In this document: one piece after another, positions 39,116-48,014 of the stretch
How the letters are laid out: each line of letters begins with the position of its first letter
Numbering within the stretch: the stretch's first letter is position 1
Source of the DNA: Vibrio mimicus CAIM 602
GTDB lineage: Bacteria; Pseudomonadota; Gammaproteobacteria; Enterobacterales; Vibrionaceae
DNA: 64,000 bases
Direction of reading: 5' to 3'
Assembly: GCF_000338875.1 (NCBI RefSeq)
Contig: NZ_AOMO01000021.1
Span: 1-64,000 of the forward strand
Position numbers and translations under genes: made by a program
Notes under the pieces: model-generated
The model's input: only the letters and a program-made list of their open reading frames with translations
Database searches by the model: none
Told to the model about the DNA's origin: nothing

Positions 39116-39631
39116 ATGAAGTGGCTTCGGCAATTTATCTTGATGGGGTTGTTGATTTTACCTTTCGGAACCAGCTTTGCTGCCAGTGAAGAAGTGGATT
39201 CAACACAAGAATATCAATCACTGATTACCCTTTTTTTTGCCGCAGCCAGAACGGGCAATAACGAAGTTGTGAGTGAGTTCCTTTCTGCTGGTTTCCCCAT
39301 TAATCAAAGAAATTCTGAGAGTTATACCGCACTGATGGTTGCTGCTTACCAAGGTAACGCAGAGACGGTTGATCTACTGCTTAATTCAGGTGCTAATGCT
39401 TGTTTGCAAGATAAACGTGGCAATACTGCCTTGATGGGCGCTTTATTGAAGAGAGAAATTCAAATAGCAAGAGCCTTATACCAAGCGGAATGCACAGATG
39501 ACATTCGCAATAAGGCAGGACTTTCAGTGAAAGAATTTGCAGAGTTGTACGGTCAATCTGAAACGTTAAGAACGCTGCATCAAGAAAAATTGGCAGCGCA
39601 ATCTCATACAGAATCGCAATCTGTCAACTAA
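39116..39631 (+). CDS. ankB: Periplasmic ankyrin-repeat protein AnkB
   Basis: The 171-residue precursor has a signal peptide (cleavage near SFAAS) and two to three ankyrin repeats (about residues 40-140; SYTALMVAAYQGNAETVDLLLNSGA is the clearest). AAAAGGAGATGG precedes the ATG. By analogy with P. aeruginosa it would assist the periplasmic catalase encoded just upstream; the fact that both carry signal peptides supports this. Confidence 0.88.
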   Translation: MKWLRQFILMGLLILPFGTSFAASEEVDSTQEYQSLITLFFAAARTGNNEVVSEFLSAGFPINQRNSESYTALMVAAYQGNAETVDLLLNSGANACLQDKRGNTALMGALLKREIQIARALYQAECTDDIRNKAGLSVKEFAELYGQSETLRTLHQEKLAAQSHTESQSVN

Positions 39632-39678
39632 GCTTGTTGGATTGCGTTGATCACCAATCATAAATAAGGATATCGATA

Positions 39679-40191
39679 ATGAATAAATACACGTTGTTTG
39701 CTGTCGCCGCTTTACTTTCTCAACCTGTTCTTGCGCAAGAAATAACGGTGGCTATGACCGATTTAAACTCAGGTCAATCTGTAGGTACAGTGACATTAAC
39801 GGATAGTGACTATGGCACGGTGTTTACACCGCAACTGATGGGTTTACCAGCAGGCACCCACGGTTTTCATGTGCATGCGAATGCCTCGTGTGAAACCAGT
39901 ATGAAAGATGGAAAAACAGTATTGGGCGGTGCAGCCGGTGGGCATTATGACCCGCAGAATACAGGTAAACATGGTCACCCATGGACTAACGACAATCACT
40001 TAGGTGATTTACCTGCACTCTATGTTGATGCTCAGGGTCAAGCAAACCAACCTGTACTGGCACCTCGATTCAAAATGGCGGATGTAAAAGGCCGTGCGCT
40101 GATGATCCATGCGGGTGGAGATAATCACTCAGATCACCCAATGGCGCTCGGTGGTGGTGGTGCACGCATCGTTTGCGGTGTGATCCAATAA
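39679..40191 (+). CDS. sodC: Periplasmic Cu/Zn superoxide dismutase SodC
   Basis: Converts superoxide to peroxide and oxygen. The 170-residue precursor has a signal peptide ending VLAQ, copper ligands in [11 protein letters not shown], zinc-loop histidines in [17 protein letters not shown], and the C-terminal [12 protein letters not shown] with the disulfide cysteine. AAGGATATCGATA precedes ATG. Its peroxide product is the substrate of the neighbouring KatB, so katB-ankB-sodC forms a periplasmic detoxification cluster. Confidence 0.95.
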   Translation: MNKYTLFAVAALLSQPVLAQEITVAMTDLNSGQSVGTVTLTDSDYGTVFTPQLMGLPAGTHGFHVHANASCETSMKDGKTVLGGAAGGHYDPQNTGKHGHPWTNDNHLGDLPALYVDAQGQANQPVLAPRFKMADVKGRALMIHAGGDNHSDHPMALGGGGARIVCGVIQ

Positions 40192-40215
40192 TCAACCTAA
40201 GCTAAGTCTCCGGTG

Positions 40216-40254
40216 ATTCTGGCTATCAGAACAAGATGGCCAGAATTTTGTTTT
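40216..40254 (+). terminator. Terminator after sodC
   Basis: ATTCTGGC pairs with GCCAGAAT across a 15-base loop and is followed by TTTTGTTTT. Confidence 0.75.
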
Positions 40255-40361
40255 ATGTAATGGCAGATCGTCAGATTTAAACCTTGATTCTGCCTTGACG
40301 TAGAGCCCATGATCCGTCATAAACGCTAACTCAAACTCCCTTCTAGTTTTAAGAGAACGCG

Positions 40362-40697
40362 ATGACGATTCCAGCTTCAATCCCAACCAAAATTACTTTC
40401 TTTGAATTTCTGACTCCGCTGGTGGCTTCTGGCGCAAAGACCATTACTATTCGTGATAAATCCGAGAGTCATTATGTTCCGGGAACTCGCGTGGAAGTGT
40501 TTACTTTAGAAACCGATCGTAAAGTCTGTGATATCGAGATTGTCTCTGTTGAGCCATTAAAATTTCATGATATCAATGAGTTCCACGCCGAGCAGGAAGC
40601 CATTGAGTTGCCAAAACTCAAATCGTTGATCAAAGAGATTTACCCGAATACCGATGAGCTGTTTGTGATCACTTATCAGCTAGTGAATATGTTGTAG
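40362..40697 (+). CDS. yqfB: N4-acetylcytidine amidohydrolase (YqfB, ASCH domain)
   Basis: The 111-residue ASCH-domain protein aligns by eye with E. coli YqfB: ITFFEFL, GAKTITIRDKSESHY (the Lys and Thr here, 26 and 29, match the catalytic Lys21 and Thr24 reported for E. coli), HAEQE and IYPNTDELFVI. YqfB hydrolyses N4-acetylcytidine to cytidine and acetate, probably salvage of nucleosides from RNA turnover. The C-terminal NTDELFVITYQL matches the family end. Confidence 0.85.
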   Translation: MTIPASIPTKITFFEFLTPLVASGAKTITIRDKSESHYVPGTRVEVFTLETDRKVCDIEIVSVEPLKFHDINEFHAEQEAIELPKLKSLIKEIYPNTDELFVITYQLVNML

Positions 40698-40720
40698 CAC
40701 AAAATAATGGTGAAAGAGTT

Positions 40721-41179
40721 ATGTCGGAGAAACACCAAGGCTTAAAAGCGGTCGCAATTTTAGAATCTACCAAAGGGCTTGTGTCTCTTTTTGTAGGCTT
40801 AGGGCTACACCATTTCGCAGGTGATAGTTTGCAACAGCTACTGCAAGATTTGTTGCTGCATTTGCATTTAAACCCGGCTAGCTATTGGCCTGAAAAAGTC
40901 ATGCATGAAGCTGGGCTAATTGCTCATTTCAATCTGAATTGGGTCGCGGCAGGCGCACTGGCTTACGGCATGATTCGTTTGATTGAGGCTTATGGCCTCT
41001 GGCATAACTTATTGTGGACAGAATGGTTTGCTTTGCTCAGTGGCGCCATTTATTTACCATTTGAAATCTATGAGCTATTTGCCCACCCGGGGCTATTGAG
41101 TATTTCGGCTTTACTGATCAACGTAATCATAGTGTTCTACATGTATCGCATTGTTCGAACCAAAGAAAAACAGAGATAA
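40721..41179 (+). CDS. DUF2127 family membrane protein
   Basis: A 152-residue inner-membrane protein with about four hydrophobic segments and the DUF2127 opening LKAVAILESTKGLVSLFVGLGL. The motif GMIRLIEAYGLWHNLLWTEWFALLSGAIYLPFEIYEL is characteristic, of which only the first part is needed for recognition. Function unknown. It lies 23 bases after yqfB. Confidence 0.8.
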   Translation: MSEKHQGLKAVAILESTKGLVSLFVGLGLHHFAGDSLQQLLQDLLLHLHLNPASYWPEKVMHEAGLIAHFNLNWVAAGALAYGMIRLIEAYGLWHNLLWTEWFALLSGAIYLPFEIYELFAHPGLLSISALLINVIIVFYMYRIVRTKEKQR

Positions 41180-41258
41180 GATGCAAAGGATAGGGCGCTC
41201 AGCTATGCTAGCGCCGCCGTCGTTTCGGTACGGTATCTGGATAGGACTGAATAAAGAA

Positions 41259-41609
41259 ATGAATCCGATTGTGGTCAGTGTCGGGCTGCTGATTTGCAGC
41301 AATGTATTTATGACTTTCGCTTGGTACGCGCATCTTAAAGAGCTGAATAACAAACCTTGGATTATTGCCGCCTTGGTTAGCTGGGGGATTGCCCTGTTCG
41401 AATACCTTCTGCAAGTTCCTGCGAACCGAATTGGTTACACCGCTCTCAATGTTGGGCAACTGAAAATTTTACAAGAGGTGATCACCTTAATGGTGTTCGC
41501 TCCTTTTTCGGTATTCTATTTACGTGAACCTTTGAAACTCGATTATCTATGGGCTGGACTTTGTCTGGTGGGGGCTGTCTATTTTGCTTTTCGCAGCAAG
41601 TTTGCCTAA
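41259..41609 (+). CDS. DUF486 (DMT-like) small membrane protein
   Basis: A 116-residue protein with four membrane helices of the DUF486/DMT type: VFMTFAWYAHLKEL in helix 1-loop, WGIALFEYLLQVPANRIGY in the middle, and FYLREPLKLDYLWAGL near the end. ATG at 41259 begins the first membrane segment; the frame extends upstream without family similarity. These proteins resemble small multidrug resistance-type transporters, but no substrate is known. Confidence 0.82.
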   Translation: MNPIVVSVGLLICSNVFMTFAWYAHLKELNNKPWIIAALVSWGIALFEYLLQVPANRIGYTALNVGQLKILQEVITLMVFAPFSVFYLREPLKLDYLWAGLCLVGAVYFAFRSKFA

Positions 41610-41622
41610 CGATCTTGAGCCG

Positions 41623-41925
41623 CTAGCTATATTGTTTTCTTGATCGTTTCTGTCGCAGTACCCAAAGAATAAATCGATAGATGGGTTTGCCAAGCCTCCC
41701 GAGCTTTGAATGTGGAGCTTGGCTATAAGCCATTAGAGCCATGCCGATCATCGCAACAGAAAAATGCACGTACCACGGTGAATTGGAATCAATCCAGTGT
41801 CGTGATTCGTAACCGGAACAGTCATCTCGTAAACCTAATAGGTAAAGGATGATTTGGATAAAAAAAATCAATCCTCCCCATAAGAAGGGATGCTTCTTTC
41901 TAATTATCTTCAAGAATTTTTCCAT
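41623..41925 (-). CDS. Hypothetical two-helix membrane protein
   Basis: A 100-residue protein with two hydrophobic segments (about residues 14-33 and 53-70), a short cysteine-containing loop (RDDCSGYESRHW) between them and a strongly basic C-terminus. ATG at 41925 is preferred; a GTG directly before it would add one residue. No family recognised. Confidence 0.6.
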   Translation of the reverse strand: MEKFLKIIRKKHPFLWGGLIFFIQIILYLLGLRDDCSGYESRHWIDSNSPWYVHFSVAMIGMALMAYSQAPHSKLGRLGKPIYRFILWVLRQKRSRKQYS

Positions 41926-41950
41926 CACGATTCAGTTACCGACAAAAGAC

Positions 41951-41974
41951 CAAAAGCCGATGACTCGGCTTTTG
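41951..41974 (-). terminator. Terminator downstream of fumC
   Basis: On the minus strand, stem CAAAAGCCGA/TCGGCTTTTG with loop GTCA, then GTCTTTTGTC, about 80 bases after the fumC stop. Confidence 0.75.
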
Positions 41975-42052
41975 GGATATTACAGAAATACAATGTTATT
42001 GATTCACTCTTTCCACAGGGTTTCGAGTGATAGCTCATGAGATGCGAAAGGT

Positions 42053-43438
42053 TTAATGAGCAATGCCACCTTGGGTGAGCTTTTTCGGGTCAAGCAGAGT
42101 CTCGAGCGTTGCGCGGTCAATATCGGTTTCCTCTACGGCAACATCCAAAATTGCTCGACCTTGTTGGTACGCTTTTTTGGCAATTTCTGCGGCTTTGAGA
42201 TATCCAATCACCGGATTCAGAGCTGTCACCAAAATTGGGTTTTTCGCGAGTGCCTTTTCAAGGTTGTCATGTCGTACTTTAAAAGTCTCGATTGCTTGAT
42301 CAGCAAGAGCAGTGCTGGCGTTGGTCAGGAGTTCAATTGACTCCAGAAGATTGTGTGCAATCACAGGTAACATCACATTGAGTTGGAAGTTACCTGATTG
42401 CCCAGCCACAGTAATGGTTGTGTCGTTGCCGATAACTTGGGCAGCTACCATGGTGACAGCTTCAGGAATCACAGGGTTGACCTTACCGGGCATGATGGAT
42501 GAACCAGGTTGTAGACCTTGCAGCTCAATTTCACCCAATCCAGCCAGCGGGCCAGAATTCATCCAGCGCAGATCGTTGGCTATTTTCATCATGGCAACGG
42601 CGGCTGTTTTCAGTTGGCCAGAGAGTGCAACAATGCAATCTTGGCTGCTGAGGTTATAGAAAAAGTTGTCACTGGGTTGGAAGGTAATTTGGCTAAGTTG
42701 GCTGAGATTATCAGCAAAAATGCGGGCAAAGCGTGGGTCGGCATTAATCCCTGTACCCACAGCAGTTCCCCCTTGCGCCAACGCTTTAACTGGGGAAAGC
42801 GCGTGATCTATGCCTTGCATCGCATGATCAATTTGGCTTTTCCAGCCCCCCAGCTCTTGGGCGAAAGTGACAGGCATGGCATCCATCAAATGGGTGCGTC
42901 CTGTTTTCACCACATCTGCCAGCTCCGACTGCTTCGCAGCCAGTGCTTGGCTTAAATGAGCGAGTGCCGGAATCAGCTTCTGCTCTATACCGATTGCGGC
43001 GCTAACTTGAATCGCAGTTGGGATCACATCATTACTGCTTTGTCCCATGTTGACATGATCATTCGGGCTTACGCTGTAGCCCAACTCTTGTGAGGCAAGG
43101 GTAGCAATCACCTCATTCGCATTCATATTGGAGCTGGTTCCAGAGCCTGTTTGAAACACATCGATGGGGAATTGGTCGCCATGCTCTCCGTCAATCACAG
43201 CTTGCGCGGCATTGCTAATGGCCTGAGCAATATCACCTTCTAAGAGTCCTAACTGTGCATTGCTGATTGCGGCTGCTTGCTTGATATAAGCTAGAGCAAC
43301 AATAAACGTGCTTGGCATGGTGTATTGGCTGAGAGAAAAGTTATCTACAGCACGTTGAGTTTGCGCTTGATAGAGCGCATCAGCAGGGACTTTCACTTCA
43401 CCCATGCTGTCTTTTTCGATTCGATACTTGAGAGTCAT
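42053..43438 (-). CDS. fumC: Class II fumarate hydratase FumC
   Basis: Interconverts fumarate and malate without an Fe-S cluster, unlike class I fumarases. The 461-residue protein has the superfamily signature GSSIMPGKVNP, GRTHLMDAMPVTFAQE, and the catalytic segment GSGTSSNMNANEV. It lies 15 bases after an unknown Fur-controlled gene and is probably in its operon, which makes the enzyme an iron-independent replacement during iron limitation or superoxide stress. Confidence 0.96.
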   Translation of the reverse strand: MTLKYRIEKDSMGEVKVPADALYQAQTQRAVDNFSLSQYTMPSTFIVALAYIKQAAAISNAQLGLLEGDIAQAISNAAQAVIDGEHGDQFPIDVFQTGSGTSSNMNANEVIATLASQELGYSVSPNDHVNMGQSSNDVIPTAIQVSAAIGIEQKLIPALAHLSQALAAKQSELADVVKTGRTHLMDAMPVTFAQELGGWKSQIDHAMQGIDHALSPVKALAQGGTAVGTGINADPRFARIFADNLSQLSQITFQPSDNFFYNLSSQDCIVALSGQLKTAAVAMMKIANDLRWMNSGPLAGLGEIELQGLQPGSSIMPGKVNPVIPEAVTMVAAQVIGNDTTITVAGQSGNFQLNVMLPVIAHNLLESIELLTNASTALADQAIETFKVRHDNLEKALAKNPILVTALNPVIGYLKAAEIAKKAYQQGRAILDVAVEETDIDRATLETLLDPKKLTQGGIAH

Positions 43439-43452
43439 AACAGATCCTTTGG

Positions 43453-43833
43453 TTAATCAAGTGGAGCTTGAATTTGTTGTAATTTTTGTTTGAGTCGCTG
43501 CAGTTGCCGTTCTCCATTCTCGACTTGTTGATAGCACTTATTCAGCTCCATCAGCAGGATATAAATCGAATCAAGACAGACTCGGCGAAATACACGACTG
43601 CGTGTAGGGTCTTGAATAGCATCTAAAAAATGGAAGTAGATTTGGCGTAAAAATAGTTCACACAGTAAGAAGTTTTGCTCCTTTGCCCCCTCATAGTGAT
43701 GAGAGGCAATAAGGCGTGCACAGTGAATGTAGTCATAAATCACATCAGGCTCAAAGCCACTCTCGATCTCATGCACCAGAAATCTATCCTGCGCCTTAAA
43801 GAACGCATTGTATAACCATGTTCTATTTTCCAT
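43453..43833 (-). CDS. Unknown protein co-transcribed with fumC, behind a Fur box
   Basis: A 126-residue soluble, helical protein: aromatic and histidine-rich N-terminal half (FLVHEIESGFEPDVIYDYIHCARLI, HHYEGAKEQNFLL) and a C-terminal coiled coil (ERQLQRLKQKLQQIQ). ATG at 43833 follows a very strong GGGAGGGGG. The Fur box ends 22 bases upstream of it. The layout recalls the iron-repressed fagA-fumC operon of P. aeruginosa, so a FagA-like role is possible, but I cannot confirm homology. The conserved-looking His, Tyr and Glu residues could bind metal (speculative). Confidence 0.75.
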   Translation of the reverse strand: MENRTWLYNAFFKAQDRFLVHEIESGFEPDVIYDYIHCARLIASHHYEGAKEQNFLLCELFLRQIYFHFLDAIQDPTRSRVFRRVCLDSIYILLMELNKCYQQVENGERQLQRLKQKLQQIQAPLD

Positions 43834-43854
43834 ACCACCCCCTCCCAACTTTCA

Positions 43855-43873
43855 AATGATAATTATTATCACT
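43855..43873 (-). promoter_or_regulatory. Fur box, fumC operon
   Basis: The core GATAAT-T-ATTATC is a perfect palindrome within a 19-mer that fits the Fur consensus GATAATGATAATCATTATC. It lies 22-40 bases before the ATG of the first gene. Confidence 0.85.
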
Positions 43874-44006
43874 AATTTGTCGAATGCAACTGACTTTTGC
43901 TTTTTGAAGATAAAAAGAGACAAAAAGCATGGCTTGTTTTATGGCGATAGAGTTGAAAAACATTTTATTTCAATACATTAGACCGTTTATTTCAGAGGTA
44001 AATAAC

Positions 44007-44035
44007 GAAATAACTATCAAAGTGATAGTTATTTC
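44007..44035. repeat. Perfect 13 bp inverted repeat in the fumC-suf intergenic region
   Basis: GAAATAACTATCA and TGATAGTTATTTC are exact complements around AAG. It is AT-rich with no run of T, so an operator is as likely as a terminator. Confidence 0.6.
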
Positions 44036-44147
44036 TGAATAGCTCATGCCAACTTGCCTGCTTAGTATCTGCCGTAAATATCAAATTTAAAGATCTGATT
44101 TAGCCGCGGTGAAACGGTAGTTACACAGTTTTTGTGGTTGAATCATA

Positions 44148-44166
44148 AATGACAATCATTATCATC
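44148..44166 (+). promoter_or_regulatory. Fur box, suf operon
   Basis: AATGACAATCATTATCATC has the near-palindromic core GACAAT-C-ATTATC of a Fur site, 34 to 52 bases before the sufA start. Confidence 0.85.
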
Positions 44167-44199
44167 TTGGTGGTTTGTTGCAAACGAGAGAATCGAACT

Positions 44200-44568
44200 A
44201 TGGCAGATCAAGAACGGGGTGTTGCAGCCTTTTCACTGCACACAACAGAGTGGCAGGGTGTGACGATGACGGATAGCGCGGCGAAGCGAATTATACAGCT
44301 CAGCCTTGATGGCAAAGTCATTCAACTGAACGTGAAAGCATCAGGGTGTACCGGATATGCCTATGTTCTTGATCAACATGAAGCACCCACTGCTGATGCA
44401 CTCTGTTTTGAACACCTAGGTGCACAGCTCTATGTTCCGTTATCAGCAATGCCATTTTTAGACGGAACCGAGGTGGATTATGTGCGTCAGGGCTTAAATC
44501 AAATTTTTATTTACCACAATCCTAAAGCCAAAGCCCTGTGTGGGTGCGGCGAAAGTTTCGGTGTTTAG
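44200..44568 (+). CDS. sufA: A-type Fe-S carrier SufA
   Basis: Accepts Fe-S clusters from the SufBCD scaffold and passes them to target proteins. The 122-residue protein has the three A-type cysteines: Cys50 (KASGCTGYAY) and Cys114/Cys116 (LCGCGES). ATG at 44200 follows GAGAG at loose spacing. The open frame extends upstream through the Fur box, but those codons encode no family sequence. First gene of sufABCDSE. Confidence 0.92.
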   Translation: MADQERGVAAFSLHTTEWQGVTMTDSAAKRIIQLSLDGKVIQLNVKASGCTGYAYVLDQHEAPTADALCFEHLGAQLYVPLSAMPFLDGTEVDYVRQGLNQIFIYHNPKAKALCGCGESFGV

Positions 44569-44571
44569 TGT

Positions 44572-46035
44572 ATGTCAGCAGTAGAAATTCAGCCTGATAT
44601 TCAGGCCGCCATGGGCAACAAATACAAAGCAGGATTTTTCACTCAGCTGGAAAATGACACTTTGCAACAAGGCATCAATGAGCAGGTTGTGCGTGCCATT
44701 TCTGCCAAACGTAATGAGCCAGAGTGGATGTTGGAGTTCCGACTCGAGGCCTACCGTATCTGGCAGCAGATGGAAGAACCACATTGGTTGAAGGCGGATT
44801 ATCCTTCTCTCGATTACCAAAGTTACAGTTACTATTCCGCGCCAGCCTGTGCCAAATGTGGTGACGATTCGGACTTCTGTGATGGTAGTACGCCATTTTT
44901 AACCCAAGAAGTTGAGCATGCTTTTGAACAACTCGGTGTGCCAGTACGCGAAGGTGCAGAAGTTGCGGTCGATGCAATTTTTGATTCCGTATCGGTGAGC
45001 ACAACCTATCGTGAAGAGTTGAAACAGCATGGGATTATTTTCTGCTCATTTAGTGAAGCGATCCGCGATTATCAGGATTTAGTGCGCCGTTATTTGGGAA
45101 GCGTTGTTCCACCAAAAGACAACTTTTTTGCAGCACTGAATGCGGCAGTGGCTTCCGATGGATCCTTTGTTTACATCCCGCCCGGCGTGCATTGCCCACG
45201 TGAACTGTCCACTTATTTTCGAATCAATCAGGCTAAAACAGGGCAGTTTGAACGCACAATTTTAATTGCGGACGAAGGCGCTTTCGTCAGCTATATCGAA
45301 GGTTGTTCCGCCCCTGTGCGTGATAGCTATCAACTGCATGCCGCTGTGGTGGAAGTGATCGTTCATAAAAATGCGCAAGTGAAATATTCCACTGTGCAGA
45401 ATTGGTTCTCCGGTGCTGAAGGCTCTCAAGGTGGCATTCTCAACTTCGTAACCAAACGTGCTCTGTGTGAGGGTGAAAATAGCAAGATGTCATGGACACA
45501 ATCGGAGACTGGGTCAGCGATCACTTGGAAATACCCGAGCGTGATTTTGCTTGGCGACAACTCGGTTGGTGAGTTCTATTCCGTGGCTCTGACCAATGGT
45601 GAGCAGCGTGCTGATACGGGAACAAAGATGATCCATATCGGTAAAAACACCCGCTCGACCATTATCTCGAAAGGCATTTCAGCCGGACGCAGTGAAAACA
45701 GCTACCGCGGTTTAGTGAAAATTTTACCTAGTGCCAGTGGTGCCAGAAACTTTACACAGTGTGATTCCATGTTAATTGGCGCGGAATGTGGCGCACATAC
45801 TTTCCCGTATGTCGAGGTGAGAAACCCGACGGCTCAAGTGGAACATGAAGCCACAACATCACGCATCGGTGAAGATCAGCTGTTTTACTGTTTGCAACGC
45901 GGTATCTCAGAAGAAGATGCCATCTCAATGATTGTTAATGGTTTTTGCAAAGAAGTTTTCTCCGAGTTGCCGCTTGAGTTTGCCGTTGAGGCACAAAAGC
46001 TGCTCTCCATCAGTCTCGAACACAGTGTGGGTTAA
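44572..46035 (+). CDS. sufB: Fe-S scaffold subunit SufB
   Basis: Core scaffold of the SufBC2D complex on which Fe-S clusters are built from SufE-delivered sulfur. The 487-residue protein is highly similar by eye to E. coli Suf[50 protein letters not shown] and the C-terminal [19 protein letters not shown]. It starts three bases after the sufA stop. Confidence 0.96.
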   Translation: MSAVEIQPDIQAAMGNKYKAGFFTQLENDTLQQGINEQVVRAISAKRNEPEWMLEFRLEAYRIWQQMEEPHWLKADYPSLDYQSYSYYSAPACAKCGDDSDFCDGSTPFLTQEVEHAFEQLGVPVREGAEVAVDAIFDSVSVSTTYREELKQHGIIFCSFSEAIRDYQDLVRRYLGSVVPPKDNFFAALNAAVASDGSFVYIPPGVHCPRELSTYFRINQAKTGQFERTILIADEGAFVSYIEGCSAPVRDSYQLHAAVVEVIVHKNAQVKYSTVQNWFSGAEGSQGGILNFVTKRALCEGENSKMSWTQSETGSAITWKYPSVILLGDNSVGEFYSVALTNGEQRADTGTKMIHIGKNTRSTIISKGISAGRSENSYRGLVKILPSASGARNFTQCDSMLIGAECGAHTFPYVEVRNPTAQVEHEATTSRIGEDQLFYCLQRGISEEDAISMIVNGFCKEVFSELPLEFAVEAQKLLSISLEHSVG

Positions 46036-46039
46036 ACCT

Positions 46040-46786
46040 ATGTTAGACATTCAAAATTTACAGGCCAGTGTAGAGGGTTCTCCCATCTTAAAAGGCATCA
46101 ATTTGGTCGTTCGCCCCGGTGAGGTGCACGCCATCATGGGTCCTAATGGCTCAGGGAAGAGCACCCTTGCCTCGACCATCGCAGGAAAAGAGGCCTATGA
46201 AGTGACCGGCGGTAGCATCTTGCTGAATGGCCAAGACCTGACCGAGCTTGAACCTGAAGAGCGTGCTGGGGAAGGGGTGTTTTTGGCATTCCAATATCCG
46301 GTGGAAATTCCGGGTGTCAGCAATCGGCTGTTTTTACAAACTGCACTCAATGGCATTCGCCAGTACCGAGGTTTGCCAGAGTTGGATCGCTTTGAGTTTG
46401 AAGATCACCTAGAACAGAAAGCTCAACTGCTCAAGATGCCGTTGGATTTACTGAATCGTTCTGTGAACGAAGGATTTTCTGGTGGTGAGAAAAAACGTAA
46501 CGACATGGTGCAAATGGCCGTGCTGGAACCTCAGTTGTGCATTCTCGATGAAACGGATTCAGGGCTTGATATTGATGCGCTCAAAGCTGTTTCTGAAGGT
46601 GTGAATGCACTGCGCGATGGTAAGCGAGCTTTTATTGTTGTTACCCACTATCAGCGGATCTTGGATTACATCAAACCTGACTTTGTGCATGTGCTGTATC
46701 AAGGCCGGATTGTGAAATCGGGAGATCACACTTTAGCGAAGCGTTTAGAGGATGAAGGTTATGGTTGGATTAACGCACAAGAGTAG
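46040..46786 (+). CDS. sufC: SufC ATPase
   Basis: ABC-type ATPase that drives conformational change in SufBC2D. The 248-residue protein has Walker A GPNGSGKS (residues 34-41), signature FSGGEKKRND, Walker B CILDETDSGLDIDAL and the switch His in VVTHYQR. It is soluble and not a transporter subunit. ATG 46040, four bases after sufB, is preferred to longer upstream frames that overlap sufB. Confidence 0.96.
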   Translation: MLDIQNLQASVEGSPILKGINLVVRPGEVHAIMGPNGSGKSTLASTIAGKEAYEVTGGSILLNGQDLTELEPEERAGEGVFLAFQYPVEIPGVSNRLFLQTALNGIRQYRGLPELDRFEFEDHLEQKAQLLKMPLDLLNRSVNEGFSGGEKKRNDMVQMAVLEPQLCILDETDSGLDIDALKAVSEGVNALRDGKRAFIVVTHYQRILDYIKPDFVHVLYQGRIVKSGDHTLAKRLEDEGYGWINAQE

Positions 46787-48014
46787 CCAACAAACGCTCA
46801 AACAATTGGAGAAACTGCGTGGTGATGCGCAGTGGCAGCAGCAAAGCTGGGCACAATTACAAGAGATTGGCCTACCCAAAGAGCGTGATGAAGGGTGGAA
46901 ATACACATCGCTCAACGAATTCGCGCTATTGAGTTTTCAGGCTGCTGATAAACAGCCACTGACACCAGAAACCTTAGCTTGGTTAAGCCAATTTGAGGGC
47001 TATCGGTTAGTGTTTAGCAATGGTGCTTGGCTGAGTGAATGGTCTGATGTGATTCCCGGCGTCACCATTACTCCTATTGAGCTGTGGAATGAACAGCAGT
47101 TAAAACAAGTGAATCAGTCGGTGCAGGGTGAAGCATTTGCATTACTTACCGATGCGACTGCGAATGCAGGGATTCATCTAGCAGTCAGCCGCGAATTTGT
47201 TACCGACAAGCCTATTTATCTGCTGCATGTTCAAACGGCAAATCGTGGTGTGTTGTGCAGTTATCGACACCACCTAGAGTTGGCGCGTTTAGCGCAGTGC
47301 CAACTCTACGAACACTACTTCTCGCTTGATGAAAGTCACGGTGTCACTTGCTCTCGTGTGTCTGCCAATGTTGCTGAAGGCGCGCAATTGGAGCATGCCA
47401 AAGTGATCGAAGAAGGCTCGCAGCAACACCATTTTGCGCACAACGATCTGCGATTAATCCGAGATAGTCAGGCGCAAAGTCACAGCTTTTTATTAAGCGG
47501 ACAATTGATTCGCCAACAAACCAGTACGTTGCTTGCCGGAACCGGGGCAGAAGTTCAAATGCACAGTTTGTCATTGCCTGAAGCAAATACGACCAGCGAT
47601 AGCCGTACTTTTTTACGGCATCAAGCCGCTCACTGTCGCAGCTATCAATCCCACAAAGTGATAGCAAAAGAAGAAAGCAACGCCGTGTTTCATGGCCTGA
47701 TTCTGGTTGATAAAGGCGCGTTAAAAACTGATGGTCAAATGGACAATCACAACTTGCTTTTGGGTAATCACTCACAGGTTAACAGCCAGCCGCAGTTGGA
47801 GATCTATGCCGACGATGTGAAATGTAGCCACGGTGCGACGACAGGACAAATCGACCCTGAACAGCTGTTTTATTTGCAAGCGCGTGGCATTGAACGTGCG
47901 AAAGCACTGCATATGTTGACTTACGCTTTTGCAGGTGAGCGGATTGCAGCGGTGAGCGACTCTAAATTACGTGATTATTTGGCGCAGCGTGTGTCGAGTA
48001 AACTGGAGGCGTAA
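46761..48014 (+). CDS. sufD: SufD scaffold subunit
   Basis: Partner of SufB in the SufBC2D scaffold, needed for iron acquisition. The 417-residue protein has the SufB/D beta-helix core and motifs GWKYTSLNEF, HGLILVDKGALKTDGQMDN and the C-terminal YLQARGIERAKALHML. The start at 46761 (MVGLTHK) is preceded by GAAGG and overlaps the sufC end by 26 bases; a start nine bases earlier is possible. Overlap implies coupled translation. Confidence 0.94.
   Translation: MVGLTHKSSQQTLKQLEKLRGDAQWQQQSWAQLQEIGLPKERDEGWKYTSLNEFALLSFQAADKQPLTPETLAWLSQFEGYRLVFSNGAWLSEWSDVIPGVTITPIELWNEQQLKQVNQSVQGEAFALLTDATANAGIHLAVSREFVTDKPIYLLHVQTANRGVLCSYRHHLELARLAQCQLYEHYFSLDESHGVTCSRVSANVAEGAQLEHAKVIEEGSQQHHFAHNDLRLIRDSQAQSHSFLLSGQLIRQQTSTLLAGTGAEVQMHSLSLPEANTTSDSRTFLRHQAAHCRSYQSHKVIAKEESNAVFHGLILVDKGALKTDGQMDNHNLLLGNHSQVNSQPQLEIYADDVKCSHGATTGQIDPEQLFYLQARGIERAKALHMLTYAFAGERIAAVSDSKLRDYLAQRVSSKLEA

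Larger units (their letters stand above)
43834..44199. other. Divergent iron-regulated promoter region between fumC and suf operons
   Basis: About 366 bases. It holds a Fur box near each end (43855-43873 and 44148-44166) and a perfect 13 bp inverted repeat between them (44007-44035). Both operons therefore appear to be under separate Fur control. Confidence 0.75.

Noticed and set aside
46752-46786. sufC-sufD overlap as a frameshift
   Set aside because: Both proteins have complete family ends; overlapping suf genes are normal.
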